DNA of 64,000 nucleotides from NCBI GenBank assembly GCA_034422355.1, contig DAOUJS010000046.1, positions 140,411 to 204,410 on the forward strand, given 5' to 3'. The notes beneath the pieces were generated by a model, which saw only the letters and a program-made list of their open reading frames with translations, searched no databases and had not been told where the DNA came from. The stretch comes from CATOSP01 sp034422355 (GTDB lineage: Bacteria > Chloroflexota > Dehalococcoidia > Lucifugimonadales > UBA3495). The number at the start of each line of letters is the position of its first letter. Position 1 is the stretch's first letter. Below, piece by piece: positions 52,066 to 60,097 of the stretch. The translations under genes and the position numbers were made by a program.

Positions 52066-53019
52066 ATGGGGTTCAAGCTGGTTATCTGTCCGCCCAACTA
52101 CCAGGAACATTGGGAGGACCGGCTGCGCGAGGAGATTCCGGATATCGATGTCCACCTGTGCCCCACCGTCGGGGAGGCGATGGAGGTTATCGGGGATGCG
52201 GACGCAGCCTTCGGGGACATTGTTCCTGAATTGCTGGAACGGGCGCAGAACCTGAAGTGGATTGCCTGCCCGCAGGCCGGGCCGAGGGCCGGTTACTACC
52301 ACGAGTCTCTGATCAACAGCGACGTGGTGGTGACCAACACCCGCGAGATATACAACGATCACATCAGCGCCCACATAATGTCGCTGCTGCTGGCCTTTGC
52401 CCGGGGTCTTCAGGTGTACATACCACAGCAGGTTGAAGGTGTGTGGCGGCAGGGTTACGAGACCATATACCTGCCAGAGGCAACGGCGGTGGTGGTCGGG
52501 GTTGGCGGCATCGGCGGGGAAACGGCGCGCCTGTGCTCCGAGTTCGGCATGACTGTGCTGGGAGTCGATCCCAGGCTTCCCGCGCCCACCCAGGGCGTAG
52601 CGGAACTGCACCGCCCGGATGATCTCCTCCAAGTCCTGCCAAGAGGTGACTTCGTGATCGTCACCGTGCCGGAGACTCCCGAGACCCAGGGCATGTTCCG
52701 GGCTGACCAGTTCCGGGCGATGAAGAACAGTGCGTTCTTCATCAACATCGGCCGCGGTGCAACGGTGGTCCTCGACGACCTGGTTGAGGCGTTGCGCGCG
52801 GGAGAGATAGCCGGGGCGGGCCTGGATGTCTTCCAGGTGGAGCCGCTGCCGGAGGGCCATCCGTTGTGGAGTATGCCGGGTGTCCTGATTACCCCACACG
52901 TGGCTGGGAACGGACCCTACCTCGACGACCGGCGCACTGAACTGTTCATCGACAACTGCAAGCGGTTCAACGAGGGGAGGGAGTTGCGCAACGTTGTGGA
53001 TAAGGCAAACTGGTTCTAA
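52066..53019 (+). CDS. D-isomer-specific 2-hydroxyacid dehydrogenase (NAD-dependent)
   Basis: This 317-residue protein has the phosphoglycerate-dehydrogenase-like fold: VVVGVGGIGGETARLCSEFGMTVLGVDP (NAD motif, about residues 145-172), the catalytic Arg region in NSAFFINIGRGATVVLDDLVEAL, DVFQVEPLPEGHPLW (Glu) and a late TPHVAG with the catalytic His. It reduces 2-oxoacids or oxidises D-2-hydroxyacids. Start at ATG 52066 behind GGGGGTAGG; an in-frame GTG at 52051 is less likely. A bidirectional terminator follows it. Confidence 0.88.
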   Translation: MGFKLVICPPNYQEHWEDRLREEIPDIDVHLCPTVGEAMEVIGDADAAFGDIVPELLERAQNLKWIACPQAGPRAGYYHESLINSDVVVTNTREIYNDHISAHIMSLLLAFARGLQVYIPQQVEGVWRQGYETIYLPEATAVVVGVGGIGGETARLCSEFGMTVLGVDPRLPAPTQGVAELHRPDDLLQVLPRGDFVIVTVPETPETQGMFRADQFRAMKNSAFFINIGRGATVVLDDLVEALRAGEIAGAGLDVFQVEPLPEGHPLWSMPGVLITPHVAGNGPYLDDRRTELFIDNCKRFNEGRELRNVVDKANWF

Positions 53020-53058
53020 CTCGTCGGGTCTCTCCGGCCATTAACTCGCGCACACGAA

Positions 53059-53093
53059 ACGCCCCCGCTCCACCAAAATAGGAGAGGGGGCGT
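53059..53093. terminator. Bidirectional hairpin terminator
   Basis: ACGCCCCCGCTCC (53059-53071) pairs with GGAGAGGGGGCGT (53081-53093) with one mismatch and a nine-base loop. It sits between the convergent 2-hydroxyacid dehydrogenase and GMC oxidoreductase genes. The U-tracts are short (CTCAGTT on the plus strand, TTTCG on the minus). Confidence 0.6.
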
Positions 53094-53133
53094 CTCAGTT
53101 AGCCGATTGGACCGTAATTTATGGGACGCGAGT

Positions 53134-54684
53134 TTATGATCCCTGGATGATGAAGTCTGAGACGCGCTCTCCGATCATCATTGTGGTGACGTTGGTGTTG
53201 GCGCGGATACAGTCGGGCATGATCGAGGCGTCAACCACTCGGATGCCCTCAAGTCCGTGTACCCGGCCGTACTGGTCCACCACCGACATCGGGTCCGAAG
53301 CGGGACCCATCTTGCAGGTGCATGAGATGTGCTGTGACGTGGTCACTTCGCGCATCATCCACTTGTCCAAGGCATCATCCGATGCCAGGTCGGCGTCGGT
53401 GGGGTCGACGCGCTCCTGGATAATGTCCTTGAACGACTCGTGTTCGCCGAGGCCCACGCAGATGCGCACCGATTCCCTCAGCCTCTTCCGGTCAAACTCT
53501 TCCTCAAGGTAGTGATATTCGAGGACCGGCTGCTCGGTTGGGTCGGTGGAGGCCAGGCGCAGTTCCCCCGCGCCCACGGCCAGGTATATCCCGGCGGTCA
53601 TGCGAATGCCCAGGGGTTCCATCCGGTTGCCGCCCCGGTTGACCCGCTCGGTGGCGAAGGACTGCATGGAAATTTTCATGTCATTGCGTAGGTCGGAGTC
53701 CTGGGCCGTGTAGCGGAGGGTCAACTGCATCCGGGGGGCCAGGCCGTCGAGGTCGAACCCCGGCTTTGTGCGCCACGTCACCCAGACGCCCGGGTGGTCG
53801 CGCATGTTCTGGCCAATGCCAGGCTTGTCCAGCACCACGGGGATGCCCAGGCTTCGCAGGTGGTCGGCGGGTCCGACACCGGACAGCATCAGGATTTGGG
53901 GCGAGCCAATAGCGCCGGAGGACAGGATGATTTCATCGCCCTCGACGACGAACTTCTCGCCGCCGCTCTCCAACTCCACGCTGGTGGCGCGGTTGCCTTC
54001 GAAGATAATCCGATGGACGGTGCAGTTGGGCCGGATGGTCAGGTTCAGCCGGTGACGGGCCTGGTCCAGGTATCCCAGAGCGGTGCTCATGCGGATGCCG
54101 TTGGGGTTGTTCAAGGGCGTTGGCCCCACGCCCCAGGAGTCCGGGTGGTTGTGGTCGGGGCAGTCGGGATAGCCTGCGTCCATGGCCGCCCGGTAAAAGG
54201 CCACCTGGGCTGGCATCCAGGTCTCCCTCTTGAACCGGTGCATCACGATGGGACCGTCGCCGCCGTGGAAGTCGTCGTTGCCGAAGTCCGTGTCGGTCTC
54301 GATCTTGCGGAAGTAGGGGATGAGCTTCTGGAAGGTCCATTCGTCGTTGCCAAAGGATGCCCAGGTGTCGTAGTCCTCGGGTACTCCACGCAGGAACACC
54401 TGGCCATTGATGGCGCTGGACCCGCCGGTGACCTTGCCCCTGGGGACCATCATCGGCGGGGCCTCATCGGTCGCCTTGCCGGTGAACTGCCAGTTGTGGT
54501 CGCTGGTCATGACGTCGGCTTCGGTGGCGTAGCCGAACTTGACCTCTTCGGGCAGGTGCTCGAAGTTGGGGTAGTCCGCGCCCGCTTCCAGCAGCAGCAC
54601 GGAGCGGTTGGGGTCCTCGGAGAGCCGCGTGGCGAGAATCGATCCCGCCGAGCCGGCCCCGATGACGATTTTGTCGTACTTCAT
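53134..54684 (-). CDS. GMC-family FAD oxidoreductase (choline dehydrogenase-like)
   Basis: This 516-residue flavoprotein has the ADP-binding motif IVIGAGSAGSILATRLSED (about residues 7-25), the GMC signature 1 region in VPRGKVTGGSSAINGQVFLRG, signature 2 in ILSSGAIGSPQILMLSGVGP, and a C-terminal RVVDASIMPDCIRANTNVTTMMIGER. A His replaces nothing obvious in the HISCTCKMG active-site region. GMC enzymes oxidise alcohols, choline among them. Since choline oxidation leads to betaine, a link to the nearby Grd-type genes is possible but unproven. It lies 92 bases downstream of the Sec-containing glutaredoxin-DinB gene. Confidence 0.87.
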   Translation of the reverse strand: MKYDKIVIGAGSAGSILATRLSEDPNRSVLLLEAGADYPNFEHLPEEVKFGYATEADVMTSDHNWQFTGKATDEAPPMMVPRGKVTGGSSAINGQVFLRGVPEDYDTWASFGNDEWTFQKLIPYFRKIETDTDFGNDDFHGGDGPIVMHRFKRETWMPAQVAFYRAAMDAGYPDCPDHNHPDSWGVGPTPLNNPNGIRMSTALGYLDQARHRLNLTIRPNCTVHRIIFEGNRATSVELESGGEKFVVEGDEIILSSGAIGSPQILMLSGVGPADHLRSLGIPVVLDKPGIGQNMRDHPGVWVTWRTKPGFDLDGLAPRMQLTLRYTAQDSDLRNDMKISMQSFATERVNRGGNRMEPLGIRMTAGIYLAVGAGELRLASTDPTEQPVLEYHYLEEEFDRKRLRESVRICVGLGEHESFKDIIQERVDPTDADLASDDALDKWMMREVTTSQHISCTCKMGPASDPMSVVDQYGRVHGLEGIRVVDASIMPDCIRANTNVTTMMIGERVSDFIIQGS

Positions 54685-54776
54685 GGGCGTTCCTCCAAAA
54701 GACGGGTCCCATCCGCACGGACCGGTCCGGCACCGTGCCTGGGAGCCGCGTTTCCTGCATGTTGGTCTGACTGGAG

Positions 54777-55538
54777 CTAGATCAACGCATCCGGGGTAAC
54801 GATTCCCTCAAGGTCCGCGTCCGTTGCCGGGTCCTTCAGGGTCAGTTGCAGGTCCTTCTCCATGAAGTAGTAGACCTGCTTCAGGTGGTGGGTGCTGTGG
54901 CTCAGGATGATGTTCAGAAGCTCCAGCACGGTTACTTCGCCGCCGTAGTGGGCGGGAACAACGCGGTCAAATGCTTCGTCGTTGCCGCTGGCCAGGAACT
55001 CGGCGATGTTCTTGAGCACGCCCTCGCCGTACTCGTTTATGGCCTCGGCGCTCACAATCTCCTTCAACCTCTGGTTGGAGGCGGCCATGTCCTCGGTGCT
55101 CATGCTGCCGTGTTCGTGGCTTAGCCAGGCCAACTCCGGGAAGGAGATTATGTGGACGATCAGGTCGCGGGCGGACTGGGGACGCCAGGGGATCATTCCA
55201 GCAAGCTGGTCTTCAGATAGCTGGCTGGTGGCCCGCATGGCCGCGCCCAAGATAGCGGTGTACTTCTCCGACAACCAGGACGTCTTGCCGGAGAGGTCTA
55301 CCTTTATGTTCAGATTGAGGGCCGGGACCAGCTTCTTCGGGTAGTACCCGATAATCACTTCATCGTCATCGATGATGGTGACGGGGACCGACTTGATGTT
55401 GCGGCTCCTCAGATATTCGACTGCTTCAGGGTCCGTTGCCAGGTCGTGGTGCTCGAACTGAACACCGTTGGACGACAGGAACTGTTCCAGCGTCCGGCAA
55501 CTGAATCAACCAGGGTTGGTATAGACTTGGACCTTCAT
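54777..55538 (-). CDS. Glutaredoxin-DinB fusion selenoprotein; TGA 55508-55506 = Sec
   Basis: Read with Sec at codon 11, this gene encodes 253 residues. Residues 1-~80 form a glutaredoxin domain: MKVQVYTNPG-Sec-FSCRTLEQFL has Sec where glutaredoxins have their first active-site Cys (Sec-x-x-Cys), then VEYLRSRNIKSVPVTIIDDDEVIIGY with the cis-Pro (SVPVT). The rest is a DinB-type four-helix domain: DLIVHIISFPELAW, then LNIILSHSTHHLKQVYYF with the HxxxH-type metal ligands. The ATG at 55538 has a perfect GAGGAGG site four to five bases upstream and a promoter further up. A hairpin follows the TGA. Without Sec the first two-thirds of the glutaredoxin domain are lost. It may be a thiol-transferase linked to DinB-type thiol chemistry; the substrate is unknown. 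Confidence 0.87.
55470..55508 (-). promoter_or_regulatory. Candidate SECIS hairpin of the glutaredoxin-DinB gene
   Basis: Downstream of the Sec TGA (55508-55506), GGACG (55495-55491) pairs with CGTCC (55474-55470), and inside it GGAA pairs with TTCC around a CAG loop, with a small internal loop between. The apical loop lies about 22 bases after the TGA, within the bacterial SECIS range. Confidence 0.6.
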
Positions 55539-55560
55539 AATTACCTCCTCGGCCGTCTGG

Positions 55561-55594
55561 AATGTGCGCTCCGGTCTAATGTGCGCTCCGGTCT
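55561..55594. repeat. Perfect 17-bp tandem duplication in the leader of the selenoprotein gene
   Basis: AATGTGCGCTCCGGTCT occurs twice in direct succession (55561-55577 and 55578-55594). It lies between the promoter 55630-55658 and the start codon at 55538 on the minus strand. Confidence 0.8.
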
Positions 55595-55629
55595 TAACGT
55601 AAAGACGTCTGGGAATGTTGAACGCGGTT

Positions 55630-55658
55630 AGCGTAATTCCCGCCTCCGGCTGTGTCAA
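55630..55658 (-). promoter_or_regulatory. Sigma-70-type promoter of the glutaredoxin-DinB gene
   Basis: On the minus strand a perfect TTGACA (55658-55653) and a weak TACGCT (55635-55630) are 17 bases apart. The predicted leader is about 85 bases. Confidence 0.45.
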
Positions 55659-55697
55659 CACGCTGGGCAAAGGTGGCCAGATAGAACCTCTCTGGAC

Positions 55698-56080
55698 TCA
55701 TGCCGCGGCCAGAGATTCTGCGTCCCGTATGTAGTCCGAGGTCTCGCGGATGTCTCTGGCCAACTCGTCCTCGGGTTCGCAGTTCCTGTCATAGAAACAT
55801 TCCCCGTGCAGGATGCTGGCCCGGCTGTCAAAACGCGGAGATAGTTGGAAGATTCCATCGTCGCCACGTCACAGTTTCCGGATGGCCCTGGTTGTCCGTC
55901 CAGCAGTCCGGGGTTCCATGCCGGTACGGGCCAGAATGAGGGCCTCGGTGGCCCGCTTGGCCGTGCCCAAGCCTTCTCGGCTGAGTTGCCCAGCTTCCCG
56001 CTGTCCAATTGCTCGATGGCGTCTGAGTAGAGCGCCCAGGCATCCGCGAATATCTCTCTGGCCGGGTCAATCTCCACCAT
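55698..56080 (-). pseudogene. Frameshifted PaREP1/HEPN-like gene
   Basis: From ATG 56080 the reading is MVEIDPAREIFADAWALYSDAIEQLDSGKLGNSAEKAW, closely matching the intact gene at 61271-61660. After AEKAW the frame breaks at about 55963-55968 (one base missing within GGGCACGG). In the next frame it continues as TAKRATEALILARTG, meets an in-frame TGA, and resumes as HGECFYDRNCEPEDELARDIRETSDYIRDAE to a stop at 55700-55698. A single-base loss plus a stop indicates decay, unless the frameshift is a sequencing error. Confidence 0.7.
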
Positions 56081-56161
56081 TGGTCGTTCTCCAGACAAGC
56101 ATCAGGCCGAGCCACCGTCCATTGGCAGCCCGGCCTTGCGTCGGCAGCTTCAATGTCCGCC

Positions 56162-57160
56162 CTACAGGTTGATGGGGTGTTCTTCGTATTCCTTTTCCTT
56201 GTTATAGACCTGGATGCGGTGGCGGGCCGCTTCGAGAACGAACAGGCGGTCGTCTTCGTCTATCTTGACGGCCACGGGACGGCGGAACCGCCATTCCGGC
56301 TCCATATTGGCCCGGCGGCGGGCCTTCACGATGTCCGGGTTGGCGTCGATGTAGGTCTGGGTCCAGGGCGATGGGTCCTGGGCATCGCCCACCAGGGTTG
56401 CGATGAACGATCCGTCGGGGCCGTAGACCTGGACGCGGTGGTTGCCCCAATCGGTCACGTACACGTCCCCGTCGGAGTCTACGGCGACTCCGGAAGGATG
56501 GTCCAGGTCTCCGACCCGCACGTCAGACCCCCCGAACTGACGGAGGAACTGGCCGTTGGGCGAGAACTTCTGCACCCGGTTGTTCTGCCAGTCGGCCACG
56601 TATACGTCGCCCTCGCGGTCGGTACAGATGCCCCAGGGCATGTCCAATTGGCCCTCTCCGCTGCCTTGGCTGCCAAAGGCGTTCAGGAACGTGCCGTCCC
56701 TGGTGAATTTCTGTACCCGGTGGTTCAGGCTGTCCACGACGTAGAGATTATCGTCAGGGTCGAAGGCTAGACCTGATGGGCCGTTCAACTCTCCCTCTGC
56801 TGTGCCGGGACTGCCCCAGCTACCGAGGAAAGTTCCGCCCCGGTCGAAGGCTGAAATACGGTGCAGTTGCTCGTCGGAGACGTAGAGGTTTGTATCGCTA
56901 TCCATTGCGATGGAGCGGGGCCAGATGAACTGGCCCTCTCCCGCGCCGAAGCTCCCGAATTGGCCCTGGAAGTCGTGGGTGAGGGTTACGCGGGTTATGC
57001 GTTGCCCCAGTTCCTCCATGCCCCGGCTCAGGACGAAGACGACTCCGTCCGGCCCAAGCACCATGTCCTGGGGCGACCAGAACCCCTGCCCGGCCATGGC
57101 GTACATGCCGATGCAATAGCTGTAGTCGAATACGCGCCCTGCCGCCACTGTCGTCAGCAT
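56162..57160 (-). CDS. NHL-repeat beta-propeller protein
   Basis: This 332-residue protein consists of six NHL-type blades, recognised by GxFxxPxGIAxDxxGxxYVxDxxNxRVQ-like units such as GQLDMPWGICTDREGDVYVADWQNNRVQKF and GDLDHPSGVAVDSDGDVYVTDWGNHRVQVY. It resembles the extracellular-type six-bladed propellers (peptidyl-alpha-amidating lyase-like) but has no clear signal peptide. No catalytic residues are evident; binding to a ligand or partner is the likely role. Start at ATG 57160 behind GGAGGTAGCC. Confidence 0.85.
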   Translation of the reverse strand: MLTTVAAGRVFDYSYCIGMYAMAGQGFWSPQDMVLGPDGVVFVLSRGMEELGQRITRVTLTHDFQGQFGSFGAGEGQFIWPRSIAMDSDTNLYVSDEQLHRISAFDRGGTFLGSWGSPGTAEGELNGPSGLAFDPDDNLYVVDSLNHRVQKFTRDGTFLNAFGSQGSGEGQLDMPWGICTDREGDVYVADWQNNRVQKFSPNGQFLRQFGGSDVRVGDLDHPSGVAVDSDGDVYVTDWGNHRVQVYGPDGSFIATLVGDAQDPSPWTQTYIDANPDIVKARRRANMEPEWRFRRPVAVKIDEDDRLFVLEAARHRIQVYNKEKEYEEHPINL

Positions 57161-57229
57161 GGCTACCTCCTGTCAATCGGTCGTGATGCGGCCTGTGTCC
57201 GTCCAGGTAGCCCCCGGACATGGACACGG

Positions 57230-58360
57230 TTAGACGAAGTCCAGTTGCTCGAAGTTGCCGCCGACTATGGGCGCGGGGTCGAGGCCCAGCCACTTGTCGA
57301 CGACCGTGGCGTAGAAGCCGCGGAAGTCGTAGTTGGGGGCGAGGTCGCCCTGCTGCAAGTCCTCGGGCTTCAGCGACGGGTATTCGCTGTACATCCCGCC
57401 CTTGACCTGGTTGCCGATGACGAAGGCGACGCCGCCAGCGCCATGGTCGGTGCCGGTGCCGTTGTCGCGGACGCGGCGCCCGAACTCGGTGAAGAGCACC
57501 ATGATCAAGTTGTCGCCCGCGCCATGCTCGTCAAGGTCCTGGAAGAAATCGCTGATGGCTCTGGAGCAGTCAATCCACAGTTTCTGGTGCATAGGCGGCT
57601 GGTTGAAGTGAGTGTCGAAGCTGCCGTGGGCGGTATAGAAGAGTTGGGTTCCCAAATCAGCCAGATACACCTGGGCGATGCTCCGCAGGTTCTTGGCGAT
57701 GGGAGTGTCCGCGTACTCCACCGTTGAGGAATACTTCTCCGGCGCGACCTTCAGGATATCTGCGCCACGGAGGGCATCCCGGCCCGTCTGCCCCAGGTAG
57801 TCTATCGTCGCGCCGGTGCCGACGGCGGGAGCGTACATCCGGGCGAACCTGTCCAACAGCTTGTCCCGGTCGGCGGACAGGCCCGGGACGTCTGACATTA
57901 TGCCGTAGGACTCCAGGTTGGAGACCGAGGTCACCGGGACGCCCCGGAGGGCCAGCGCCCGGGGCAGCCCCTGGCCGAAGTTTATGCCCTTGAGGACGTT
58001 CTCGCCCGTGGGGTCCAGGTCGCGGATTACCTTGCCGGCCCAACCTTCAGTGCCAACCTTGTCCGGCTCGCAGGTGTGCCAGATGTCCATCGAGCGGAAG
58101 TGGGAGCGGGGGGAGTTTTCGTAGCCTATACCGTGAATGACCGCGACCTTGCCCTGATCGTACAGGTCCTTCACCGGGCCCATGTTGGGGTTGAAGGCAA
58201 GCTGGTCGTCGATGGGCAGCGCCTGGCCCTCGGGGATTCCCACCCGGGGACGGGCGTCACGGTAATGCGGGTCGGTGTAGGGGATGATGGTGTTCAGGTA
58301 ATCGTTGGCTCCGGTGAGTTGGAACACCACCACTACCGGGTCTTTCTTCGTCGCTGTCAT
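57230..58360 (-). CDS. DUF1501 domain protein
   Basis: This 376-residue protein matches DUF1501, a sulfatase/alkaline-phosphatase-like fold: VVVFQLTGANDYLNTIIPYTD at the start, FAFNPNMGPVKDLYDQGKVAVIHG-like region (LAFNPNMGPVKDLYDQ), NSPRSHFRSMDIWH, and HGSFDTHFNQ with VLFTEFGRRVRDNGTGTDHGAGGVAFVIG. It is usually paired with DUF1800, which lies just upstream on the same strand. The function is unknown; the pair is common in Planctomycetes and Chloroflexota. No twin-arginine signal is present, unlike many members. It starts at ATG 58360 behind GGGAGAG. Confidence 0.87.
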   Translation of the reverse strand: MTATKKDPVVVVFQLTGANDYLNTIIPYTDPHYRDARPRVGIPEGQALPIDDQLAFNPNMGPVKDLYDQGKVAVIHGIGYENSPRSHFRSMDIWHTCEPDKVGTEGWAGKVIRDLDPTGENVLKGINFGQGLPRALALRGVPVTSVSNLESYGIMSDVPGLSADRDKLLDRFARMYAPAVGTGATIDYLGQTGRDALRGADILKVAPEKYSSTVEYADTPIAKNLRSIAQVYLADLGTQLFYTAHGSFDTHFNQPPMHQKLWIDCSRAISDFFQDLDEHGAGDNLIMVLFTEFGRRVRDNGTGTDHGAGGVAFVIGNQVKGGMYSEYPSLKPEDLQQGDLAPNYDFRGFYATVVDKWLGLDPAPIVGGNFEQLDFV

Positions 58361-58511
58361 CTGTCACTCTCCCGTGGCGTTTAGTTGTCCATCAACTAAT
58401 GTATGACTGTTCCGGGCGGCCCGCGTGCTGGCTTGTACCCTGGCCGGTGGATTCCCGTTTTCCTGAGAATGCCGGACACGCAGACCGCAGCGTCATTTCA
58501 TGGGGGGTCCT

Positions 58512-59915
58512 CTATGCGAACTGGTAGTCACGCGATGCGGCGATGAGGGCCAGCATGACGCCCACGCGCTGCTCGGACTCCCTGGCATCTTCCTCGGTGT
58601 CCCAGCGAAGGTCTCCATCCTCTTCGGCCTGGGCCATCAGTTCGCTCATGGTGGTCTGGCTTACTTCCATCGGCCCCACCAATTCAAGGCAGCCCTCGAC
58701 CAGCTCGGTAGGGGAGTTGGCCTCCCGTTCCCGGATACCTTCGACGATGGAGCGGATGCCGGGCAGGGCGGTGTTGCCGAGGATTCCGGCGGCGAAGTTG
58801 ACCCGCCGGACCAGGGAGCCGCCGTCGATCCACTCCGAACCCGTGTGCCAACTCTCGACGCTGGGCGGGTTGAGGAGTTCCTGGCCCTGGTAGGCGCACT
58901 CGAAGGCCAATGCCGGGAAGCCGGGACGGGGCTGGTTGTAGCTGCCCGCCAGGATGGCAGTGCCGACGACCAACTCGGCGGGACTCTTCACCCGCTCAAA
59001 CCGGGCCTCCTTGAAGAAGTCGGACAGGAAGAGGGTGCGGAGCATGGCTCGGATGTCGAAGTCCGAGTCCTCGTATGCCTGGATCAGCGCGTCGATGGCC
59101 TCCGGGTCCCTGGGAGGCGTGATGTTCCAGCTAGGCACCTGCGGCTCGTCGGCAACGAAGAAGTTGTACATGTGCCGGGCCAGGAACCTGGCAGTGGCAG
59201 GCTGGCGCACGACGATCTGAATTATGTCTTCACCGTCGAAGTTGCCGGTGCGGCCCAGGAAAGTCTTTTCCCCGTCGTCGTGGTCCTCGGGCTTGTACTC
59301 GAAGTTCCAGTAGAACCGGCCCAGGGGGTTTCGGGGAATCTTGGGCGCAATTGTCCAGCCGGTGAACGCCCGGGACGCTTCCTTGATGTCGTCCTCGGAG
59401 TAGTTGCCGACCCCCATTGAGAACAGTTCAAGCAACTCGCGGCCCCAGTTTTCGTTGATGGCCCCGCGGTGGTTGCCGTTGTTGTCCAGCCAATAAATCA
59501 TGGCTGGGTTCTTGGCCAACTCGATGAGCAGGTCCGGGAAGCGGCCCAGCCCATGTTCCCGGAACATGGCGATCTGCTGGGTCAACTCCGGCGGGTTGTC
59601 CACCTTGGAATTGCCGGTGGCGAAAAGCTGGTGCCAGAAGAGGGCCATCTTCTCTTCCAGCGGGCGCCGGGTGTTGATCATGCGGTACACCCAATCGGCT
59701 TGGTTGGTCGGCGGCGCAAGGGCGCCCTCCATGCCGGGGAAGAAACGGTAAAGGATATTTTCGTCCACCGGAGGGTGTGCCTCCGGGTGGAGCAGGTCTT
59801 CGACGGCGGCCTCGTAGCCCTCGTCGGCCCGCCTCTCAAGCTCATCGTGGGTTGCGCCGAAACCGGCCCGGCGCATCAGGTGGCCCATCAGTGCGATCTC
59901 GTCTTTAATGGCCAT
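58512..59915 (-). CDS. DUF1800 domain protein
   Basis: This protein of about 467 residues matches DUF1800: LMRRAGFGATHDELERRADEGYEAAVEDLLHPE, then EKMALFWHQLFATGNSKV, NWGRELLELFSMGVGNYSEDDIKEASRAFTGWTI (the most conserved core) and RFLARHMYNFFVADEPQ. The family is of unknown function and is almost always followed by DUF1501, as here (151 bases away). ATG 59915 is chosen since it has CAGGAGGG upstream; the TTG three bases before is also in frame. A promoter lies about 60 bases upstream. Confidence 0.88.
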   Translation of the reverse strand: MAIKDEIALMGHLMRRAGFGATHDELERRADEGYEAAVEDLLHPEAHPPVDENILYRFFPGMEGALAPPTNQADWVYRMINTRRPLEEKMALFWHQLFATGNSKVDNPPELTQQIAMFREHGLGRFPDLLIELAKNPAMIYWLDNNGNHRGAINENWGRELLELFSMGVGNYSEDDIKEASRAFTGWTIAPKIPRNPLGRFYWNFEYKPEDHDDGEKTFLGRTGNFDGEDIIQIVVRQPATARFLARHMYNFFVADEPQVPSWNITPPRDPEAIDALIQAYEDSDFDIRAMLRTLFLSDFFKEARFERVKSPAELVVGTAILAGSYNQPRPGFPALAFECAYQGQELLNPPSVESWHTGSEWIDGGSLVRRVNFAAGILGNTALPGIRSIVEGIREREANSPTELVEGCLELVGPMEVSQTTMSELMAQAEEDGDLRWDTEEDARESEQRVGVMLALIAASRDYQFA

Positions 59916-59975
59916 CAATTCCCTCCTGTTTCCCCAGACGGGACCCCGGGTTTGTGCGCTATTGGTACAAGCTCA

Positions 59976-60005
59976 ATCCTACGTATGGGGTAGGCATAAT
60001 GTCAA
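59976..60005 (-). promoter_or_regulatory. Sigma-70-type promoter of the DUF1800-DUF1501 operon
   Basis: On the minus strand a perfect TTGACA (60005-60000) and TAGGAT (59981-59976) are 18 bases apart, about 60 bases before the DUF1800 start codon. Confidence 0.55.
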
Positions 60006-60097
60006 GTAAAGGATACCAACCATGCTAGTTCAGCCAAGTGCAGCCCGTTCTGCATACAGTTCGCGGCACGACTGTGACGAAATGCGCCATCGTTGTG

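Noticed and set aside
55820..55880. In-frame TGA inside the broken PaREP1-like gene as Sec
   Set aside because: The intact homologue at 61271 has no Cys at that place and the gene also has a frameshift, so decay is the simpler explanation.
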